Shown here piece by piece: positions 7,701 through 12,500 of a stretch of 12,500 bases of DNA. Position 1 is the first letter of the stretch; each line of letters begins with the position of its first letter. This DNA is from Chrysomallon squamiferum (taxonomy: Eukaryota > Mollusca > Gastropoda > Neomphalida > Peltospiridae), in contig CM022675.1 of assembly GCA_012295275.1 (NCBI GenBank), positions 7,250,832 through 7,263,331 on the forward strand. Direction: 5' to 3'. A program made the position numbers and the translations under genes. The notes under the pieces are model-generated. The model searched no databases and had not been told where the DNA came from. It saw nothing but the letters and a program-made list of their open reading frames with translations.

Positions 7701-8035
7701 ATGTATAACTGTATATTTTAAATACTAACAATAGATGATACACTAATGTATGCTTAATAACACACACACAGACATCATATAGATAACATATCTGCCGTAC
7801 TGTATAGATACATATCTAATAACTATCATATTGAATGACAGACATAGTTTTTACTATAGTTTGAAATATCTCATTAACCAAATTCAAAACACAGATGTCT
7901 AGATAATGTCTTTATTGTCTGTATTGTACAGGCATTTACATAGTTACTGTGTTATTTAATTAACAACTTTTTTTGAAGTATTTTAAACAGGTCATAATGT
8001 TTTCAGTACATATAGAGATAATAATTATTCTGTTT
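7701..8035. other. AT-rich unique sequence, no gene seen
   Basis: Contains short ATAGAT words and ACACACAC at about 7761-7769. No coding signal. Confidence 0.6.
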
Positions 8036-8143
8036 TGTGTATGTGTGTGCATGTGTGTGTGTGTAAGTGGATGGATGTATGTATGTATGTATGTATGTAT
8101 GTATGTATTTATGTATGTATGTATGTATGTAGGTATGTATGGT
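8036..8143. repeat. (TG)n then (TATG)n compound array
   Basis: TG at 8038-8064, a GTGGATGG junction, then TATG from about 8075 to 8140 with one TATT variant. Confidence 0.95.
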
Positions 8144-8355
8144 AATATTTATCATACTGGATGTCCATTGACTTTGAAAATATTATAAAAATAATTCCCT
8201 AACAGTTTTTTAAATATATATCTAGACAATAATTGTTCTCTTATGTGTATATGTGTATATTTATATAAATATATATATATATATATACATAAAGTTAAGG
8301 AAAACAAATGAAGTTCAAATCCATATTTATTAATAACCATTATTAAATTTCTTTT

Positions 8356-8359
<4 letters not shown>
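8144..8359. other. AT-rich sequence with a (TA)n run
   Basis: A TA run of about 20 bases at 8268-8287, preceded by a degenerate TATG patch. No gene seen. Confidence 0.7.

Positions 8360-8420
<61 letters not shown>
8360..8420. repeat. (TC)30 microsatellite
   Basis: Uninterrupted run of 61 bases. It nearly matches the 63-base TC run at 4191-4253 in length and orientation, and like it is followed by TG. Confidence 0.97.
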
Positions 8421-8426
<6 letters not shown>

Positions 8427-8804
8427 ATGTAAGCTACTGATAAATCAATTATCAGCTGGAGAAATGATTACACAAAGTGAAGAACAACACATCAAGCTAA
8501 AGCCAATTATTGTCGTTTAACGCAATTTATCTCGAATGAATGAACACGTAAATGTCGTAAATATCAGATTCAGAGGAAAACAGTTTTTGTCACGTCTCTC
8601 GCCTATTAACTGCCAGTGCTAGACTGGTCACCTGCTGACTGTTCCCCAGTCATCTGAGAAATGTTAGACTGATACCCGAGTCGTGTTAGGCCAGAATTAA
8701 AAATTTCGAAAATTTCCCGTTCTAGATAGTATTCTAAACTGTTATTGTTCCATTTAATTACTGTTAATTCATTATTCTATTAATGTTCTATTTTCATTTT
8801 ACAA
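8421..8804. other. Unique CpG-richer island
   Basis: Eleven CG dinucleotides fall between 8513 and 8719, while most comparable intervals of the window hold only a few. A stem-loop (7-bp arms CTGATAA/TTATCAG around ATCAA) lies at 8437-8455. GACTGG at 8622 and CCAGTC at 8646 form a second possible stem. No gene or ORF is recognised. Confidence 0.5.
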
Positions 8805-8837
8805 ACATTATGATTATCATCATCATTGTTATTATCT

Positions 8838-8886
<49 letters not shown>

Positions 8887-8966
8887 CATCATCATCATTA
8901 CTATTATAATTTCTATTATTATTATTACTGTTATTATCATTATTATCATGATCCTCACCTTATTAT
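8805..8966. repeat. (ATT)n/(ATC)n triplet array
   Basis: ATC-rich edges around a clean ATT run at about 8839-8886, then mixed ATC, ATT and ACT. Translates as Ile runs. Confidence 0.95.
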
Positions 8967-8984
8967 TTTAAGTAGTAGGATTAC

Positions 8985-9262
8985 TACTATTAATACTATT
9001 ACTATTATTATTATTGTTAATATTAGTGTTATTATTATTATTATTATTGTTGTTGTTATTATTGTTGTTATTATTATCATCATCTATATTTTTACTATTG
9101 TTATTATTATTATTATTATTTATTATTATTATTTTTATTATTATTATTGTTGTTGTTATTATTGTTGTTATTATTATCATCATCTATATTTTTATTATTG
9201 TTATTATTATTATTATTATTATTATTTATTATTATTATTTTATTTTTTTTTTTATTTATTTT
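8985..9262. repeat. (ATT)n/(GTT)n array ending in T tract
   Basis: Mixed ATT, GTT and ATC triplets, followed from about 9238 by a T-rich tract. It encloses the tandem duplication listed next. Confidence 0.95.
9041..9220. repeat. 100-bp tandem duplication within the ATT array
   Basis: 9041-9120 and 9141-9220 match at 79 of 80 positions (C at 9095, T at 9195), a spacing of exactly 100 bp. The shared block includes the non-periodic word ATCATCATCTATATTTTTA. After that, copy two carries one extra ATT. Because 100 is not a multiple of three, the two copies fall in different reading frames, which explains the overlapping Leu/Ile open frames. Confidence 0.9.
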
Positions 9263-9780
9263 TTTTTCACTATCTTTCACCTTTCACCTCATGTTGCCAA
9301 ACAAGCCATGTCACAAACTAAAGTCAACAATTTTTATAGAAAGTAGCATTTACATTTTAATGGCTTCCATTACTTCCTGTGTGCCTCTTGAACTTGGGTC
9401 ATTAGCTATACCAATTAAACTGAACTGAATTCAAATAACTTGAAAAAAAAAACCTTAATAAAACCTCTTCATAATAACTGTAGGCTTTTTGGCTTTTAAA
9501 ACTCTTGCTCTTAAAGGTCCCAGAAGATATTTAAGTTGAGTGAGTTTACTGCTGTACTCATAAATTGAGAATATTTATATATAAAAATAAAAAATAGCAC
9601 AGACTTAAGTTTTGGATTGATTATTTGTAATCCCAGAATCCTTATGGACAGACAGACACATGGATTATTTATAACAAAAGAATAAAAAAAGAAATAAAAA
9701 TTTACTATGTTTTAAATATATTTATAAGGAGAACAAAATTCAGTGAAAACTTGAGAAGTATGCAAATTAAACTGCAAAAA
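9263..9780. other. Unique sequence, no gene seen
   Basis: Moderately AT-rich. Includes TTTCACCTTTCACCTCA near 9274-9290 and GACAGACAGACA at about 9648-9659. No convincing exon. Confidence 0.6.
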
Positions 9781-9880
9781 GTTTAAAAGAGTAATAAATA
9801 AAAAAATAAAAAAATAAAATAAAATAAAATAAATTAAAATAAATAAAATTAAATTAAATTAAATTATTTAACTATCTAAC
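9781..9880. repeat. (AAAAT)n pentanucleotide and AAATT units
   Basis: AAATA with A runs, clean AAAAT units at about 9812-9832, then AAATT units to about 9866. Confidence 0.9.
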
Positions 9881-9911
9881 TAAATAAATAAACAATCAAA
9901 TGAACATTGTC

Positions 9912-9934
9912 AAAAAAAAAAAAAAAAAAAAAAA
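9912..9934 (+). repeat. Poly(A)23
   Basis: Uninterrupted run of 23 A between a unique word and an AAAT-rich segment. Confidence 0.95.
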
Positions 9935-9953
9935 TAAAATACTTAAATGAATT

Positions 9954-9992
9954 AATTAATAAATAATAAAAATAATGAAATTAATAATAATA

Positions 9993-10056
<64 letters not shown>
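9954..10056. repeat. (AAT)n array
   Basis: Degenerate AAT units, then a clean AAT run at about 9994-10056. Confidence 0.95.
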
Positions 10057-10394
10057 GATAAAATAAAATACTTTCTAAACAAATTATTTTGTTTATCAAT
10101 AATCATCATTAACTGAAATCTTGCATGACACAGTTTTCAAAACATGTGAATTTAAAACTGTTCAGGAATTTTATAACATATATGATTAAAAAAAACAATA
10201 ATAAAAAAGTATCTAAAACACATTTTGTCAGACAAAAATGGCAGTTAATGTATTTTACATTTTTTATTTGACAATTTTTTCATATTCTGCTGAATCATAA
10301 TTTTATGGGCATCAGGAAAAAAAAAACATTTTAAATATACATGAGTTACATTTCATTTTGTACAGTAGTAAAGTAGGTCTGGTATTAATATATT
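10057..10394. other. AT-rich unique sequence, no gene seen
   Basis: Short A and T runs only. Confidence 0.6.
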
Positions 10395-10500
10395 CTGTCA
10401 GTTTGTCTGTCTGTCTGCCTGTCTGTCTGTCTGTCTGACCGACTGTCTGTCTGTCTGTTTGTCTGTCTGTGTGCCCGACTGTCTGTCTGTCTGTCTGTCA
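10395..10500. repeat. (CTGT)n array with 36-bp higher-order unit
   Basis: CTGT units with rare variants. The marker CCGACTG occurs at 10439 and 10475, 36 bp apart, each followed by three or more CTGT units. This suggests block duplication. Confidence 0.9.
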
Positions 10501-10554
10501 CTCTTTATTATACAATATTATTTTGTTTTTCATTATTCATTTATATTCTTAGGT

Positions 10555-10932
10555 TGCTTTTCCCTTTTTTCTTTCTTTCTTTCATCTTTGTGTCATTCTT
10601 TCTTTCTTTCCTGTATCCTTTTCTTTTCTTCTTATTGTCTTCTCATTATCTTCTTCAGATCTTTCTTCATTCCTTATTTCTTCCTTCCTTTCTTTCATTC
10701 CTTCTTTTTCATTCAATCTTTCTTCTTTTCTTCAATACTTTTCTTTCTTTTTCATTCCTTCTTTCTTCCTTCTTCATTACTTTTCTTTCTTTCCTGTATT
10801 TTTCATTTCTTCCTTTCCTTTTTCTACCTGTTCGTTTCATCATTAATTTCTTTATTCTTTCCTTCTTTCTTTCTTTCTTTCCTCCTCCTTCTTCATTCTT
10901 TCTTTCTTTCATTCTTCTTTTTTTTTTGCTTT
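10555..10932. repeat. Long pyrimidine tract (TTTC/TTCC)n
   Basis: About 375 bp almost wholly T and C on the plus strand. It includes internal duplications: a TTTCTTTCCTGTAT word near 10602 and again near 10786, and a TACTTTTCTTTCTTT word at 10736 and 10778. A 202-codon open frame (10459-11067) spans this tract only because it lacks purines, so stops are rare. I do not regard it as a gene. Confidence 0.9.
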
Positions 10933-11376
10933 CTACATCTCTGTTGTTTTTCTGGATTATATATAAATGTCAACATCTTAGATACCAAGGAGCCATATAT
11001 TCACGAAAATATCTTTGCCTACTTCTATATTATCACTGTTTTATCACCACAGTCAAATTTTAAATAGTTTTTAAAAAAAAAAAAAAAAACATTATTTACA
11101 TGTAATTATGTCTTAATTTTTTTTAAATGTTGTCAGCAGAAAGGGTCAAAGTTCATAACATTAATGGTTATTAAATGTGATTTACTATTTTTCAGTTTAA
11201 ACGTTTTTTTTTTTTCGTTTTTTTCTTTCTAAACTTTGAATCTTCCATTTATCTTGATTTTAAGGTTTGATTTAAGTGTGTAGGTTTTTAAAAGTATTTT
11301 TTTTTTTTTTTTAAGTTTTTATAATTTTTAACACCAGCATAGCTGTTTCAGATTTGTGTTGTTAGTGTGCATGTAC

Positions 11377-11379
<3 letters not shown>
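10933..11379. other. AT-rich unique sequence with A and T runs
   Basis: Poly(A)17 at 11073-11089, and T runs at about 11205-11215 and 11297-11312. The open tail near 10950-11067 (NILDTKEPYIHENIFAYF) is non-repetitive but has no supporting splice signals. A DR1 motif is listed separately. Confidence 0.5.
11143..11155 (+). promoter_or_regulatory. DR1 element (HNF4/RXR/COUP-TF type)
   Basis: GGGTCAAAGTTCA matches the published HNF4-type consensus RGGNCAAAGKTCA at every position: two half-sites, GGGTCA and AGTTCA, separated by one A. The match is exact; occupancy is unknown. Confidence 0.35.

Positions 11380-11409
<30 letters not shown>
11380..11409. repeat. (GT)15 microsatellite
   Basis: Uninterrupted GT run of 30 bases. 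Confidence 0.97.
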
Positions 11410-11413
<4 letters not shown>

Positions 11414-11439
11414 GTAATATATTATCAAGGGGAAAAAAT

Positions 11440-11662
11440 TATATAACAACAACAGCAATAAATAATAATAGTTGTAGTAGTAGTAATAACAACAATAACA
11501 ACAACAATAATGATAGTAATGATGATGATCATGATGATAATAACAAAAACAACAAAATCAATAATAATAATAATGATAGCAACAAGAACAGCAACAACAA
11601 CAACTACAACAACAACAAAATAAAAATAATATCAATAAAGCAACAACAAACAAAACATTAAA
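11440..11662. repeat. Degenerate AAC/AAT/GTA/GAT triplet array
   Basis: A 3-base period persists over about 220 bp, while the unit shifts through AAC, AAT, GTA, AAC, GAT, AAC, AAT and AAC. One plus frame gives an Asn-rich translation (101 codons, 11356-11661) that I read as a repeat artefact. Confidence 0.85.
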
Positions 11663-11791
11663 AACAAATTTTACAAAATTAATGCATTACTTCCTACATC
11701 GTTCAATGACATTTTAAATTAAAATCATCGATTGTGTTTAAACAAAGAAAATTTTTAAAAAATTAGATGTGATTGAGACAGGAAAACTAAA
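11663..11791. other. AT-rich unique sequence
   Basis: Nothing recognised. Confidence 0.6.
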
Positions 11792-11824
11792 ACAGACAGA
11801 TAGACAGACAGACAGACAGACACA
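11792..11824. repeat. (ACAG)n array
   Basis: ACAG units with one ATAG variant. It is the reverse-complement unit type of the CTGT array at 10395-10500. Confidence 0.9.
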
Positions 11825-12361
11825 CAATAGTTTTATTAATTTACATTTCATTTATACCAGACACAGAAAACACTTTTCCTAGCAGACGTCAAAACATTAC
11901 AGTTGTACTATTACCACTGTTAGAATCCATACCTAATTCTGGAATTACCTCATTCTCTGCTGACCTGTCACCTCCCTTGTTGATATATATATATATATGC
12001 ATAATGCAGGAATTACCTCATTCCTCAGTGAACTCCGTCATTTAATGTCTATATTTGACCTAGTTTTAATTGAACGCGACTGGGATGAGCCAAGCTTTAC
12101 AGGTGAGCAAGAAATGTGAGGTTGGTTTCGTAAATTATCTGTGAAATAATCCAGTTTTAAGAATATATAGATATATTTTTTTAAGAGTTTCTGTGTTATA
12201 TACGTAACTGTTTTTTTTTATTATATTATGTATTTAAAATGTTCAGTGTTTGTTTGTTTTTTTGTTTGTTTTTTTAATGGTTCATGTTTGATAGTTTTTA
12301 AAAACAGTTTGTTTTTCAGTGATTTAAACTTTCAGATATTGTAAAAGTACATGGAGGTGGG
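11825..12361. other. Mostly unique sequence
   Basis: The 15-mer GGAATTACCTCATTC occurs at 11941-11955 and 12009-12023, with a TA run at 11983-11998 between the copies. AGACGTCA, one base off a CRE palindrome, is at 11884-11891. CAG|GTGAGC at 12100-12108 is a good donor-like word; a short frame starting at an ATG (12085) runs into it, preceded by an in-frame stop, so any coding part would be tiny. Confidence 0.5.
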
Positions 12362-12385
12362 TTTTTTTTTTTTTTTTTTTTTTTT
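12362..12385. repeat. Poly(T)24
   Basis: Uninterrupted T run. Confidence 0.97.
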
Positions 12386-12500
12386 AAATGAACTGAGATA
12401 ATTTGATTTATATATGTAATGAATTATAAAGATTAAGTGATGGATTAACTGGATCTGAAAAGCTCGGGTGAGGTTAAGCCTACATAAATTTGACGACATG
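12386..12500. other. AT-rich unique sequence to the window end
   Basis: No gene or array seen. Confidence 0.6.

Noticed and set aside
9014-9346. 110-codon Leu/Ile-rich frame resembling a membrane protein
   Set aside because: A direct translation of ATT/GTT triplets. The hydrophobicity is a by-product of the repeat.
10459-11067. 202-codon open frame on the plus strand
   Set aside because: It is almost entirely CTGT repeat and T/C tract, giving Phe/Ser/Leu/His runs. Stop codons are rare only because purines are rare. The short non-repetitive tail has no splice or homology support.
11356-11661. Asn-rich 101-codon frame
   Set aside because: Degenerate AAC/AAT triplet array preceded by a GT microsatellite; no domain.
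12085-12108. ATG followed by 18 bases and a CAG|GTGAGC donor as a first coding exon
   Set aside because: Too short to judge, with no promoter evidence and no downstream acceptor in view; an equally good donor word at 4426 also lacks support.

Overview
This 12.5 kb window is eukaryotic, non-coding and very rich in simple repeats. I see no bacterial-type gene, no rRNA or tRNA, no CRISPR array, no intact transposon open reading frame and no complete protein-coding gene. The base composition is strongly AT-rich. A large share of the window, probably more than a third by eye, is microsatellite or low-complexity DNA: TA, TG/CA, TC, TTA/AAT, ATC/GAT, AAAT/TTTA, TATG/CATA, CTGT/ACAG, AAAAT and long T/C-only tracts. 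All long open frames are translations of these repeats (runs of Ile/Leu/Tyr, Cys-Val, His-Thr, Phe-Ser or Asn). The mixture suggests a large, repeat-rich animal genome. It reminds me most of molluscs such as cephalopods or gastropods, but that is an impression from repeat style and not from any marker gene.

Layout. 1-86 is the only protein-like stretch: a 48% GC segment that reads on the minus strand as an exon fragment behind a plausible splice acceptor, cut off by the window edge. If real, much of what follows could be intron of that gene. 90-2470 holds a C-rich block, AAAT, CCAT/GACA, TG and TATG arrays, and one quieter stretch (1700-2170) with a cluster of GGATT motifs. 2470-4290 holds a pyrimidine tract, a TTA array, a degenerate GTA/GCA array and a compound TC-TA-TG array. 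4290-4880 is the most GC-rich, least repetitive part, with a canonical G-quadruplex motif, a 27-base poly(A) and a DR4-like nuclear-receptor site. 4880-7310 alternates T tracts, TTA, AAAT/GAAT, GAT and TTTA arrays. 7313-7700 is a TG-rich half followed by a CA-rich half, with a real 34-bp inverted repeat inside it. 8036-9262 holds TATG, TC and TTA arrays, a CpG-rich island (8513-8719) and an exact-period 100-bp tandem duplication inside a TTA array. 9780-11660 holds AAAT/AAT, CTGT, pyrimidine, GT and AAC/AAT arrays plus a perfect DR1 (HNF4/RXR-type) motif. 11660-12500 is mostly non-repetitive, with a 15-bp word repeated 68 bp apart and a consensus-like splice donor.

The genes cannot be said to work together here, because no gene is established. 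I found no new biological system. What merits a second look is the possible exon edge, several higher-order duplications hidden in simple repeats, one imperfect hairpin, and a few dense motif sites in the islands of unique sequence.
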